This document shows positions 43,047 through 51,487 of a stretch of DNA of 64,000 bases, in pieces. How positions within the stretch are numbered: the stretch's first letter is position 1; every line of letters starts with the position of its first letter. The position numbers and the translations under genes were made by a program. A model generated the notes under the pieces. That model worked only from the letters and a program-made list of their open reading frames with translations. It searched no databases and was not told the origin of the DNA. The stretch is from Nocardia sp. BMG111209 (GTDB taxonomy: Bacteria; Actinomycetota; Actinomycetes; Mycobacteriales; Mycobacteriaceae): assembly GCF_000381925.1 (NCBI RefSeq), contig NZ_KB907307.1, forward strand, positions 186,001-250,000. The letters are read 5' to 3'.

Positions 43047-43892
43047 ATGGAATCGTGGGAGTTCGGTCCGACGGTGCGCCGCTGGCGCGACCGCGTGCCG
43101 CCCGAGACCCTGGGTGTGCCGGTGGGCCGCAGGCGCCGGGCCACCGGATTGCGCCGCGAGGAACTGGCCGCCTTGGCCGGTATCTCGGCCGACTACCTCA
43201 CCCGCCTCGAACAGGGCCGCGCGACCGCGCCCTCGGCGCAGGTGGTGGAGTCGCTGGCCCGCGCGTTGCGCGTCTCCGACGCCGAACGCGATCAGCTGTA
43301 CCGCCTCGCCGGGCATGCGACCCCCGGCCCCGACGTCGTGCCGTCCCGGGTGCCCGCGAGCGTGCAGCGCCTGCTGGACCGCCTGTCGCACACCCCGGTC
43401 GTCGTGTACGACGCGAGCTGGACCCTGGTCCTCGCCAACGCGCCGTTCGATGCCCTGATGGGCGATACCACCCGCTGGCGCGGCCTGGAGCGGAATGCCG
43501 TGTGGCGCAACCTCGCCGGCCTGCCCACCCGGGTCGTGCACACCCCGGCCGAACAGGCCGGCCACGAGGCCCGGCTCGTGGCCGACCTGCGCGTGACGGC
43601 CTCGCGCTATCCCGCCGACCGCACCCTGCGCCGCCTGATCGCCGAACTCACCTCCGGCAGTCCGCGTTTCGCGGAACTCTGGCATGCCGAGGCCCCACCG
43701 CCACTCGCCGATCCGTCCCGCCACAAGACCGTCGACCACCCCTCGGTCGGCCGCATCACCCTCGACTGCGACACCCTGCTGGTCGCCCTGGACGATCTGC
43801 GCATCTCCGTCTACACCGCCGAACCCGGTACCGAGGACGCGGACCGACTGGCCCTGGCCACCGTCCTCGGCACCCAGTCACTGGTGCCCTGA
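43047..43892 (+). CDS. XRE family regulator with MmyB-like ligand domain
   Basis: 281 aa. N-terminal HTH: GLRREELAALAGISADYLTRLEQGRATAPS (about 35-64). The C-terminal half, from TPVVVYDASWTLVLANAPFDALMG onward, is the MmyB-like/PAS-fold domain that binds fatty-acid-like ligands in the MmyB group. ATG 43047 follows GGGGG by 2-3 bases. Divergent from the SDR gene and convergent with an XRE-TetR regulator. Likely a repressor of the SDR gene; the ligand is inferred only from the family. Confidence 0.84.
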   Translation: MESWEFGPTVRRWRDRVPPETLGVPVGRRRRATGLRREELAALAGISADYLTRLEQGRATAPSAQVVESLARALRVSDAERDQLYRLAGHATPGPDVVPSRVPASVQRLLDRLSHTPVVVYDASWTLVLANAPFDALMGDTTRWRGLERNAVWRNLAGLPTRVVHTPAEQAGHEARLVADLRVTASRYPADRTLRRLIAELTSGSPRFAELWHAEAPPPLADPSRHKTVDHPSVGRITLDCDTLLVALDDLRISVYTAEPGTEDADRLALATVLGTQSLVP

Positions 43893-43920
43893 CGGAAGGC
43901 GCGAAAGGTGCCGGGCCGCA

Positions 43921-44778
43921 TCAGCATTCGGTAGCGACGGGGTCCGCGTTCAGCAGGGCCAGGGCGAATTCGGCGTAGGTGCGGGCGATCTGCTCGGGGG
44001 TGGCGGGGCCGTCGTCGCGGAACCACTGGGGGATGGAGGTGCACATGGTGGCGATGGCGCGGCCCGCGGTGCGCAGATCCTCGGTGCGCAGCCGGCCCTC
44101 GTCGGCGGCGGTCCCGATGGCGTCGTCGAGGATGCGCTGAAGTCGGTTGCGGGAGTCGGCGATTCGGGATCTGTTCACGTCGATCAGGCTGCGCATCTCA
44201 CTGGCGCCGAGGAAGGCGAGGCCCCGGCGGTGGGCGTGGAACAGGGCCAGCGCCTCGACGATGTGGGCCACCCGCTCCACGCTGTTCGAGGCGCCCGCGG
44301 CGGCCGCCGAGCAGCGGCGGTGCAGATCGCTCATCGTCAGGTCGAGGATCTCCACGAGCAGATGTTGTTTGTCGGGGTAGTGGTGGTAGATACCGGGCAC
44401 GCTCATACCGGCGCGCTGCGCGATCGCCCGCATCGTGGTGCCGTGGTAGCCGGTCTCCACCATCGCGTCCACGGCGGCGGCGAGTACCGGATCCAGGATC
44501 AGGGGCGGGTAGTCGCGCCAGCCGACCGGGTCGGATCGGACGGGGGTGCGCGGTGGCGGGGGAGTGGGGGAAGTGCCGGTGAGCAGCTGCGCGACCGGGA
44601 CCTCCAGCGCCTCGGCGAAGGTCCGCAGGCGCGATACGGAGACGCCGGTCTTACCGTTCTCGACGGCGCTGACGGTCGCGGCGCTGACCTGTACGCGCCG
44701 CGCCAGCTCACGGATCGTGAGGCCGCGGGCGGTGCGGAGGCGTCTGATCGCGGCCCCGGCGTCGTGCGTGCTGTCCAC
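43921..44778 (-). CDS. XRE-TetR two-headed transcriptional regulator
   Basis: 285 aa with two DNA-binding domains. XRE HTH at about 6-65 (IRELARRVQVSAATVSAVENGKTG), a Pro-rich linker, then a full TetR repressor from about residue 90: AVDAMVETGYHGTTMRAIAQRAGMSVPGIYHHY and a helical ligand domain. GTG 44778 is chosen because the XRE fold begins right after it; a TTG at 44808 is also possible. It is divergent from the acyl-CoA dehydrogenase operon, and TetR regulators of fatty-acid or aromatic degradation commonly sit this way. A palindrome between the genes is its probable site. Confidence 0.82.
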   Translation of the reverse strand: MDSTHDAGAAIRRLRTARGLTIRELARRVQVSAATVSAVENGKTGVSVSRLRTFAEALEVPVAQLLTGTSPTPPPPRTPVRSDPVGWRDYPPLILDPVLAAAVDAMVETGYHGTTMRAIAQRAGMSVPGIYHHYPDKQHLLVEILDLTMSDLHRRCSAAAAGASNSVERVAHIVEALALFHAHRRGLAFLGASEMRSLIDVNRSRIADSRNRLQRILDDAIGTAADEGRLRTEDLRTAGRAIATMCTSIPQWFRDDGPATPEQIARTYAEFALALLNADPVATEC

Positions 44779-44790
44779 GGAGGCATTCTG

Positions 44791-44805
44791 TTCAGAAATC
44801 CTGAA
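44791..44805. promoter_or_regulatory. TTCAG-N5-CTGAA inverted repeat
   Basis: Perfect 5-base arms (44791-44795 and 44801-44805), 13 bases upstream of the GTG start of the XRE-TetR gene. It could be the XRE-domain site for autoregulation. Confidence 0.4.
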
Positions 44806-44828
44806 CAAGGCAAGTCCGGTCCGGGCTG

Positions 44829-44859
44829 TTGACGACGGTATCGGCGATATGTGTACAGT
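44829..44859 (+). promoter_or_regulatory. Candidate promoter of the acyl-CoA degradation operon
   Basis: TTGACG (44829-44834) with TACAGT (44854-44859) 19 bases on, or TGTACA with 17 spacing. The palindrome at 44875 lies just downstream, where a repressor would block transcription. Confidence 0.4.
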
Positions 44860-44866
44860 GAACTGT
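44855..44866. promoter_or_regulatory. ACAGT-GA-ACTGT inverted repeat
   Basis: 12-base palindrome overlapping the predicted -10 region. Distinct in sequence from the TetR-type palindrome 9 bases downstream. Confidence 0.35.
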
Positions 44867-44874
44867 CATTGTTG

Positions 44875-44892
44875 ACCGAGCGAGCGCTCGGT
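44875..44892. promoter_or_regulatory. 18-bp TetR-type operator palindrome
   Basis: ACCGAGCG-AG-CGCTCGGT, perfect 8-base arms, between the divergent XRE-TetR and acyl-CoA dehydrogenase genes and 23-40 bases before the dehydrogenase GTG. The size and placement match TetR operators in actinobacterial lipid-degradation regulons. Binding by the neighbouring regulator is inferred. Confidence 0.65.
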
Positions 44893-44914
44893 AAGTCGCG
44901 AGATGAGGTAGGCA

Positions 44915-46126
44915 GTGCCGATCGATTTGACCTACTCCACCGAGGTGGCGGCGCTGGTCGACCGGACGCGGGAGTTCGTCCGTACGACCGTCCTGCCGAT
45001 CGAGGATCGCCACCGCGGCGATATCGCCGCCGCGGGCGGGGACGCGATCCGGAAGGATCTGCAGCAGGCCGCGAAGGATGCCGGGGTGTTCGCGCCGCAC
45101 GTATCGCTGGAGTACGGCGGCCTCGGGCTGGACATGTCCGACCGCGCGCCGGTCTTCGAGGAGGCCGGGTATTCGCTGTTCGGGCCGACCGCGCTGAACA
45201 TCGCCGCGCCCGACGAGGGCAATATGCACCTGCTGGCCCATGTCGCGTCACCGGAACAGCGGCACGAATTCCTCGCGCCACTCGCGGCCGGCGACGTCCG
45301 CTCGGCCTTCGCGATGACCGAACCCGCGCCGGGCGCCGGCTCGGATCCCGCGGCCCTGACCACCCGCGCGGAACGGCACGGCGGCGGCTGGCGGATCAAC
45401 GGGCGGAAGTGGTTCATCACCGGCGCCGACGGCGCCGCCTTCCACATCGTGATGGCCCGCACGTCCGGACAACCCGGTCAGCGCGGCGGGGCGACGATGT
45501 TCCTGGTTCCCGCCGGCACCCCCGGGGTGCGGGTCGGCCGGCACATCACGACGCTGGACCGGTCCATGGTCGGCGGGCACTGCGAGGTCGACTACGAGGA
45601 TGTCGACGTCCCCGATTCCGCGGTGCTCGGCGAGGTGGATCGCGGCTACGAGTACGCGCAGGTCCGGCTGGGCCCGGCGCGGATGACCCATGTCATGCGC
45701 TGGCTCGGCGCCGCGCGCCGTGCGCACGACGTCGCCGTCGAGCATGTCGCACAGCGGGAGGGGTTCGGCGGCCGGCTCGGTGATCTCGGTATGGTCCAGA
45801 AGATGGTCGCGGACAACGAGATCGACATCGCCGCGACGCGAGCGCTGCTGACGCGGGCCTGCTGGGAGCTCGATGCCGGTGGGGCCGCAGGTGATTCCAC
45901 CTCCATCGCGAAAACCTTTGCCGCCGAGGCGATCTTCCGGATCGTGGATCGCAGCGTGCAGATGTGCGGCGGGCTGGGCGTATCGGAGGATCTGCCGCTG
46001 GCCCGATTGTCGCGGGAGGTCCGGCCGTTCCGCGTCTACGACGGGCCGTCGGAGGTCCATCGGTGGGCCATCGCGAAGCGTCGCATCGGCGCCGCGAAGC
46101 GCGCGTTGCAGGCGGGCGACCGATGA
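44915..46126 (+). CDS. Acyl-CoA dehydrogenase
   Basis: 403 aa FAD flavoprotein. SLEYGGLGLDMSDRAPVFEEAGYS, the flavin loop FAMTEPAPGAGSDPAAL, RKWFITGADGAAF, and C-terminal VQMCGGLGVSEDLPLARL plus FRVYDGPSEVHRWAIAKR. The YDGPSEVH segment is characteristic of the ACAD10/11-like branch, which occurs with the kinase-fold partner encoded next. Catalyses alpha,beta-dehydrogenation of an acyl-CoA (perhaps a 4-hydroxy- or branched acyl-CoA). GTG 44915 follows AGGTAGG. First gene of a four-gene operon. Confidence 0.88.
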   Translation: MPIDLTYSTEVAALVDRTREFVRTTVLPIEDRHRGDIAAAGGDAIRKDLQQAAKDAGVFAPHVSLEYGGLGLDMSDRAPVFEEAGYSLFGPTALNIAAPDEGNMHLLAHVASPEQRHEFLAPLAAGDVRSAFAMTEPAPGAGSDPAALTTRAERHGGGWRINGRKWFITGADGAAFHIVMARTSGQPGQRGGATMFLVPAGTPGVRVGRHITTLDRSMVGGHCEVDYEDVDVPDSAVLGEVDRGYEYAQVRLGPARMTHVMRWLGAARRAHDVAVEHVAQREGFGGRLGDLGMVQKMVADNEIDIAATRALLTRACWELDAGGAAGDSTSIAKTFAAEAIFRIVDRSVQMCGGLGVSEDLPLARLSREVRPFRVYDGPSEVHRWAIAKRRIGAAKRALQAGDR

Positions 46127-47175
46127 GCCTGCCGGGTATGGACATCGAGGCGGTGGCCCGGTTCCTGGCCGACCGCGGCGTCACCGTCCGCGGCGAGCTG
46201 ACCGCGGAGCAGATCAGCGGCGGCCGTTCGAATCTCACGTTCCGGGTGTCCGACGGCACGTCGGCCTGGGTGCTGCGGCGGCCGCCGGTCGCCGGGCTGA
46301 CCCCGTCCGCCCACGATATGGGGCGCGAGTACACGGTGACCGAGGCCCTGCGGCCCACCGCGGTACCGGTCGCCGGAACCGTCGCCATCGATCGGGAGGG
46401 CGCCGTACTCGGAGCCCCCTGCACCGTGGTCGATTTCGTGCCCGGTCTGGTGGTCCGCGACCAGGACGACCTCGCCGCGCTGACCGACGCGCAGGTCCTC
46501 GCCGTCGTGAACTCCCTGGTCGACGTCCTGGTGGCGTTGCACGCCGTGGACTTTCGCGCGGTGGGCCTCGAATCGTTCGGCCGCCCCGAGGGTTACGTGT
46601 CCCGGCAGGTACGGCTGTGGGCCCGGCAGTGGGAGCAGGTGAAGACCCGCGAACTGCCCGATGCCGCCCGATTGGCCGCCGCCCTCGCGGATTTCGCGCC
46701 GCCGGCCGAGGCCGCGATCGTGCACGGCGACTTCCGTGTCGACAACACCATTCTCGATGCCGATCGACCGGAAATCGTTCGCGCGGTGGTCGATTGGGAG
46801 ATGTCCACGCTCGGTGACCCGCTCACCGACCTGGCGCTGATGTGTGTCTACCGCGATCCGGTCTTCGATCTGGTGCTGGGGACGACGGCGGCGTGGACCA
46901 GCGACCGCCTGCCGTCGACGGATGCGCTGGCGCAGCGGTACGCGGTGACCTCGGGCCGCGATCTCGGTGCCTGGGACCACTATCTGGCCCTGGCCAATTT
47001 CAAGCTGGCCGTGATCGCCGAGGGCATCGCCTACCGGGCCCGGCAGGGTGCGGACTCCGGCAGTGGCGCCCTCGCCGCGGCGGATGCGACGCCGGAGCTC
47101 ATGGCCGCCGGACTGCGCCTGTTGCGGCACTCGCCCCGGAGTACCGATACCGTCACAGCGACCAACCACTCGTAG
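46123..47175 (+). CDS. ACAD10/11-type phosphotransferase family protein
   Basis: 350 aa APH-fold kinase: ISGGRSNLTFRVSDG (N-lobe), VHGDFRVDNTILD (catalytic loop) and VVDWEMSTLGDPLTDLAL (metal site). This branch is fused to or neighbours ACAD10/11 in animals and bacteria, where it phosphorylates a 4-hydroxyacyl-CoA before the dehydrogenase-linked step. ATGA overlap with the acyl-CoA dehydrogenase confirms the pairing. The role in hydroxy-fatty-acid catabolism follows from the family and is not proved here. Confidence 0.87.
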   Translation: MSLPGMDIEAVARFLADRGVTVRGELTAEQISGGRSNLTFRVSDGTSAWVLRRPPVAGLTPSAHDMGREYTVTEALRPTAVPVAGTVAIDREGAVLGAPCTVVDFVPGLVVRDQDDLAALTDAQVLAVVNSLVDVLVALHAVDFRAVGLESFGRPEGYVSRQVRLWARQWEQVKTRELPDAARLAAALADFAPPAEAAIVHGDFRVDNTILDADRPEIVRAVVDWEMSTLGDPLTDLALMCVYRDPVFDLVLGTTAAWTSDRLPSTDALAQRYAVTSGRDLGAWDHYLALANFKLAVIAEGIAYRARQGADSGSGALAAADATPELMAAGLRLLRHSPRSTDTVTATNHS

Positions 47176-47190
47176 GGCAGGAACCTTCTG

Positions 47191-47952
47191 ATGAGCATTC
47201 TCGACAAGTTCCGGATGGACGACCGGGTCGTCGTGGTGACGGGCGCGTCGTCCGGGCTGGGCGTGGCGTTCGCGCGCGCGTTCGCCGAGGCCGGCGCCGA
47301 CGTGGTCCTGGCCGCCCGGCGGGCCGCGAAGCTGGAGGCCACCGCCGATCTCGTGCGCGAGGCCGGCCGCAAGGCCCTGGTGGTCGAGACCGACATCGCG
47401 AGTTCGGAACAGGCGTACCACCTGATCGACGCCGCCTTCGCGCACTTCGGCCGGGTCGACGTCCTGGTCAACAACGCGGGTGTCGGCACCGCCTACCCGG
47501 CCACCCACGAGACGCCGGATCAGTTCCGCGCGGTCATCGACGTCAACCTCAACGGCGCGTACTGGGCCGCGCAGGCGGCCGGGCGGGTCATGAAGCCGGG
47601 CTCGTCGGTCGTGAACATCTCGAGCATCCTGGGCCTGACCACCGCCGGACTTCCGCAGGCCGCCTACAGCGCCAGCAAGGCCGGCCTGATCGGCCTGACC
47701 CGCGACCTCGCCCAGCAGTGGGGCGCCCGCAAGGGCATCCGGGTCAACGCGGTGGCGCCCGGCTTCTTCGAGACCGAGATGACCGACCACTACAAGCCGG
47801 GCTATCTCGACAGCATGAAACCCCGAATCGTGCTGGGCCGCACCGGCGATCCCGAGGAACTGGCGGCGAGCGTGGTCTGGCTGGCCTCCGACGCGGCCGG
47901 CTACGTCACCGGGCAGACCATCGTCGTCGACGGCGGCGTCACCATCGCCTGA
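47191..47952 (+). CDS. SDR family oxidoreductase (FabG/glucose-dehydrogenase-like)
   Basis: 253 aa classical SDR: VVVVTGASSGLGVAFARAF (cofactor loop), LVNNAGVGTAYPA, NISSILGL and YSASKAGLIGLTRDLAQQW (Tyr-x3-Lys), APGFFETEMT, and the C-terminal TGQTIVVDGGVTIA. Likely 3-hydroxyacyl-CoA or related alcohol dehydrogenase in the degradation operon, 15 bases after the kinase gene. NAD versus NADP is not clear from the loop. Confidence 0.88.
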   Translation: MSILDKFRMDDRVVVVTGASSGLGVAFARAFAEAGADVVLAARRAAKLEATADLVREAGRKALVVETDIASSEQAYHLIDAAFAHFGRVDVLVNNAGVGTAYPATHETPDQFRAVIDVNLNGAYWAAQAAGRVMKPGSSVVNISSILGLTTAGLPQAAYSASKAGLIGLTRDLAQQWGARKGIRVNAVAPGFFETEMTDHYKPGYLDSMKPRIVLGRTGDPEELAASVVWLASDAAGYVTGQTIVVDGGVTIA

Positions 47953-47969
47953 TCGGAAGGAGCGGCCCG

Positions 47970-48731
47970 ATGAGTGCCGAACCCGCGGTCACGGTCGAGA
48001 AGCGCGACCGCACAACCGTTCTCACCCTGAACCGGCCCGCGAAGCGCAACGCGATCAACGACGAGATCACCGCCGGTCTCGACCACGCGCTCAACGAATT
48101 CGAGGACGATCCGGAGCAGTGGTTCGCCGTCCTCACCGGTGGACCCGAATTCTTCTGTGCCGGAGCGGATCTCGCCGCCGGCGCCGGGGAGCCCACCGAA
48201 CGCGGCGGGATCGCCGGGATCATGACCCGGGTGCGCGGCAAGCCCCTGGTCGCCGCGGTCGAGGGCTTCGCGCTCGGTGGCGGTTTCGAACTTGTCATGT
48301 GCTGCGATCTCGTGGTCGCGAGCCGGACCGCGCGGTTCGGCCTGCCCGAGCCGAAGCGGGGGCTGATCCCGGATTTCGGCGGCGCCTTCCGGGTGGCCCG
48401 CCTGCTGCCGGCCAACGTCGCCCGCGAATTACTGCTCACCGGAGACGATCTCGACGCCGAGCGGGCGGAACGGCTGGGCCTGGTCAACCGGCTCGTGGAG
48501 CCGGGCGCCGCGCTCGCCGGTGCGCTGGAACTCGTGCGGCGGATCGGCGCGAACGCGCCGCTGGCGGTCCGGGGCGCGCTGCGGATCGCCAATTCCGCCA
48601 TCGCCGGCGACGAGACCGGCCTGTGGACCATGACCGAGGAGGTGCACGCCGGGCTGCTGGCCTCCGCCGATCTCCAGGAGGGCCTGGCCGCGTTCTTCGG
48701 CCGGCGCGCACCGGACTGGCAAGGCCGCTGA
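47970..48731 (+). CDS. Enoyl-CoA hydratase (crotonase family)
   Basis: 253 aa. LTLNRPAKRNAINDEITAGL, FFCAGADLAAGAG (oxyanion loop), and AAVEGFALGGGFELVMCCDL with the second oxyanion segment. The two catalytic Glu of rat crotonase are not both obvious: PEPKRGLIPDFGGA has Glu at the first position and Asp or Gly at the second, so hydratase activity may be altered. ATG 47970 follows GGAAGGA. Last gene of the acyl-CoA operon, 17 bases after the SDR. Convergent with the DUF1330 gene. Confidence 0.86.
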   Translation: MSAEPAVTVEKRDRTTVLTLNRPAKRNAINDEITAGLDHALNEFEDDPEQWFAVLTGGPEFFCAGADLAAGAGEPTERGGIAGIMTRVRGKPLVAAVEGFALGGGFELVMCCDLVVASRTARFGLPEPKRGLIPDFGGAFRVARLLPANVARELLLTGDDLDAERAERLGLVNRLVEPGAALAGALELVRRIGANAPLAVRGALRIANSAIAGDETGLWTMTEEVHAGLLASADLQEGLAAFFGRRAPDWQGR

Positions 48732-48748
48732 CCGCGGCCGAGCGCTGC

Positions 48749-49039
48749 TCAGAGCCCGGTGATGATCGCGGCGTGGCTGTCGGCCGCGGCCTGGCGCAGG
48801 GGCCGGGCCGCGGTATAGGAGTCGGATTCGTACCAGGCCTTGGCGGCTTCCGGCGAGTCGAATTCCATGAGTACGGTCTTGCTGCCGTGCCACCGGCCTT
48901 CGAGGGTTTCCACCTGGGTGTCGACGGCCAGGACGCGGGCGCCGCTCGCGGCCAGTGAGGGTGCGGCGGCGCGGCTGTAGGCGGCCATCCCCTCGGGGTC
49001 GGTGATGTCTTCGGTGACGATGACGTAGGCCTTGGGCAT
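48749..49039 (-). CDS. DUF1330 domain protein
   Basis: 96 aa dimeric alpha/beta-barrel family: AYVIVTEDITDPEGMAAYSR, VETLEGRWHGSKTVLMEFDS and AKAWYESDSYTAARPLRQAA (the conserved WY...Y..R block). Function unknown; family members accompany oxygenases and degradative genes. It follows the LLM gene by 23 bases on the same strand and is probably in one operon with it. Confidence 0.85.
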   Translation of the reverse strand: MPKAYVIVTEDITDPEGMAAYSRAAAPSLAASGARVLAVDTQVETLEGRWHGSKTVLMEFDSPEAAKAWYESDSYTAARPLRQAAADSHAAIITGL

Positions 49040-49062
49040 CGAATGTCCGTTCCGGGAGATGT

Positions 49063-50079
49063 TCAGCTGAATGCGGGAATGACTGTGCCGGCGAAGGTTT
49101 CGGCGTACTTCACGAATCGGGACGGGGGGAGTCCCGGCGGCAGCATCATCATGAAGTGTTCGACGGGCGTCTCGGTGAGCCAGCCGCGGAACATCTCGAT
49201 CGCCGCGTCCGGCGTGAGGATGGTGAGCGTACCGCTCGCCGCGAATTCGTCGAGGGTCATGGGGGACAGGACGGTGTCGTCGGCCAATCCGGTCGCGGCG
49301 CGGTCCTCGTCGTGCCACTCGCCGTAGGTGTTGTTCACATGGTGGTAGTAGGGACCCAGTTCGTGCATGGCCTGCTCGGGATCCTCGGCGACGACGACGA
49401 AGGTGCCCTGGATGCGTACCCGGCCGCTGTCGGGATCCTTCCCGCACGCGCGCAATTTCTCCCGATACCGCCCGACCATGTCGAGATTCCCGAAGTAGCC
49501 CCGGCCGTATCGCGCGGCGCGTTCGAGGGCCCGGTCGCTGAATCCGCCCAGATAGAGCGGAATGTGGCCGCGGTCGGGCGCCGGGGTGATCGCGGCGTTC
49601 TCGACGGTGAAGTGTTTCCCGCTGTGGGTGACCGTCTCACCGGCCCAGAGCCGGGTGACGATGTCGAGGAATTCGTCGGTGCGCCGCCCCCGCGCGGAGA
49701 ACTCCACCCCGTAGCCCGCGGCCTCGCGCCGGCGGTACCCGATGCCGAGGGCCATATCGAGCCGGCCACCGGAGATGATGTCGAGAACGGCACAGTCCTC
49801 GGCGAATCGGACGGGGTGATACAGCGGCGCCAGGGCGACCGCCGACCCGAGCCGGATACTCCGGGTGCGGGCGGCGATCGCGGCCAGCATCACCAGCGGC
49901 GCGGGCATGTAACCGTCGGAGGCGTTGTGGTGCTCCGGCACCCACGCGCCGCCGAATCCGGCGGATTCGCTCCAGGTGATGAAATCCAGGGTTTCGGCGT
50001 AGACATCCGCCCACGGCCGCTGCCATCGGGCCGGATTCCGGAAGTCGTACAGGAATCCGAAGGAGATCTTGCCGCTCAC
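49063..50079 (-). CDS. LLM class flavin-dependent oxidoreductase
   Basis: 338 aa luciferase-like TIM barrel: AGFGGAWVPEHHN, LGSAVALAPLYHPVRFAEDCAVLD, SGGRLDMALGIGY and FTVENAAITPAPDRGHIPLYLGG. Members use FMN or F420; specific determinants are not decisive here. Co-operonic with DUF1330. An AT-rich stretch (50093-50120) upstream of the ATG probably contains its promoter. Substrate unknown. Confidence 0.87.
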   Translation of the reverse strand: MSGKISFGFLYDFRNPARWQRPWADVYAETLDFITWSESAGFGGAWVPEHHNASDGYMPAPLVMLAAIAARTRSIRLGSAVALAPLYHPVRFAEDCAVLDIISGGRLDMALGIGYRRREAAGYGVEFSARGRRTDEFLDIVTRLWAGETVTHSGKHFTVENAAITPAPDRGHIPLYLGGFSDRALERAARYGRGYFGNLDMVGRYREKLRACGKDPDSGRVRIQGTFVVVAEDPEQAMHELGPYYHHVNNTYGEWHDEDRAATGLADDTVLSPMTLDEFAASGTLTILTPDAAIEMFRGWLTETPVEHFMMMLPPGLPPSRFVKYAETFAGTVIPAFS

Positions 50080-50129
50080 GGACTCAACCTAGTTAATCAT
50101 CATAAGGATTGCAAGGTTGGTAGCGCCGG

Positions 50130-51434
50130 TCAGGCGGGTGCGTCGAGTGTGTGCAGGATCCAGTGGCCCTTGTTGTTGGTCTTGGCGTAGTACAGGCTGG
50201 TATCGGCCGCGGCGAGCAGTGATTCGGAGTTCATGCCCGGGACCGGGGTGACCACCGCGCCGATGCTGGCGGAGATCGTCATGGCGCGGCCGTTGACGGT
50301 GATCGGATCCACCAGCGCCGACAGCAGGCGGTTCGCGATCATGGTGAGCCGGGTGGTGTCGGCCGGGGGCAGGATGAGGGCGCCGAACTCGTCACCGCCG
50401 ATCCGCGCGATCAGGCAGTCGTGGTCGCCGACGCTGTTGCGCAACCGGGCGGCGACCGCGGTGAGCGCCTGGTCGCCGATGCTGTGGCCGTACCGGTCGT
50501 TGATGGCCTTGAAGTGGTCGATATCGATGAAGAAGAATCCGGCGCGGTCCTCGGGACCGGCGGTCGCGACCAGTTCGTCGATCCGTTCCATGAGCAGCCG
50601 GCGGTTGGGCAGGCCGGTCATCGGATCGTGACGCGCCTGCCGGTGCAGTTCCTCCTGCTGCCGGTGCGTATCGGTCACGTCGGCGCCGACGGCCAGCAGA
50701 TAGTCGGGATTCCCGGCGGCGCCGGGGACATAGGTGATGGCGAACGACATCCATCCGACGCTGCCGTCGGCGCGGATCAGCCGCCGTTCCAGTTTGACCG
50801 TGCCGGAACGGGCCGGAACAAGCTTGTCGTACAACAGGTTACGGATATGGTCGCGGTCGTCGGGGTGGGCGAAATCGTAGACCGAGATCCCGCGCAACTC
50901 GCCGACCGGAACTCCGATCATGTCCGCGAGCGCCCGGTTGGCCTCCAGCAGTGTGCCTTCGGTGTCGCCGATCGCGATCGCGGCGGCGATGTGGTCGAAG
51001 ACGATCCGGAAGCGGTTGTCCTGCACGGTGTCGCGTTGTCCGGCAACGAAATCGGAGGTGCGCAGACCGGCCAGGGCCGCCTGGTGCCCCTGTCCGAGTG
51101 CGGTCAGCAGGGCCGCGATCCGGGCCGGCGCCGCGCAGTGCTCGGTCAGCCGGTGCAGCACCTGCGCCGACAACGCCGGGATCCGCTCGTCGGTCAGGTG
51201 GGCCGCGACCAGCGCCCGGCCGGCCCGCGCGCCCGGTGTCGCGTCGAACGGTTCGGCCGCCGCGGCGGTGAGCAGGTCACCGATCAACCCGGACAGCAGT
51301 TGTCGCCGGTCGTCGACCGATCCCGGCACGAAACCTTGTGCCGCCAGCACCTCCCACCACTCTCGCGCCAGCGTCGAACGCTCGCCGTCATCCACCACAT
51401 CCCCTTGCACCACCGTGTCGCGCTGGTCCGGCAC
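50130..51434 (-). CDS. PAS-GGDEF diguanylate cyclase
   Basis: 434 aa. An N-terminal helical domain (about 20-130) resembles the sensor of actinobacterial GGDEF proteins; PAS domain 141-255 (IVFDHIAAAIAIGDTEG, VGADVTDTHRQ); GGDEF 262-425 with DPMTGLPNRRL, FFIDIDHFKAINDRYGH and an intact GGDEF at 346-350. No RxxD inhibitory site precedes it (DHDC), and no EAL domain follows. It should make c-di-GMP without product inhibition. GTG 51434 has GGAG 6 bases upstream; GTG 51395 is an alternative. Downstream of the terpene synthase by 53 bases on the same strand. Confidence 0.88.
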   Translation of the reverse strand: MPDQRDTVVQGDVVDDGERSTLAREWWEVLAAQGFVPGSVDDRRQLLSGLIGDLLTAAAAEPFDATPGARAGRALVAAHLTDERIPALSAQVLHRLTEHCAAPARIAALLTALGQGHQAALAGLRTSDFVAGQRDTVQDNRFRIVFDHIAAAIAIGDTEGTLLEANRALADMIGVPVGELRGISVYDFAHPDDRDHIRNLLYDKLVPARSGTVKLERRLIRADGSVGWMSFAITYVPGAAGNPDYLLAVGADVTDTHRQQEELHRQARHDPMTGLPNRRLLMERIDELVATAGPEDRAGFFFIDIDHFKAINDRYGHSIGDQALTAVAARLRNSVGDHDCLIARIGGDEFGALILPPADTTRLTMIANRLLSALVDPITVNGRAMTISASIGAVVTPVPGMNSESLLAAADTSLYYAKTNNKGHWILHTLDAPA

Positions 51435-51487
51435 ACCCCACTCCGGCTCCAGCGTCAGGACCTCTACTCGAACAGACCGTCCCGAAT

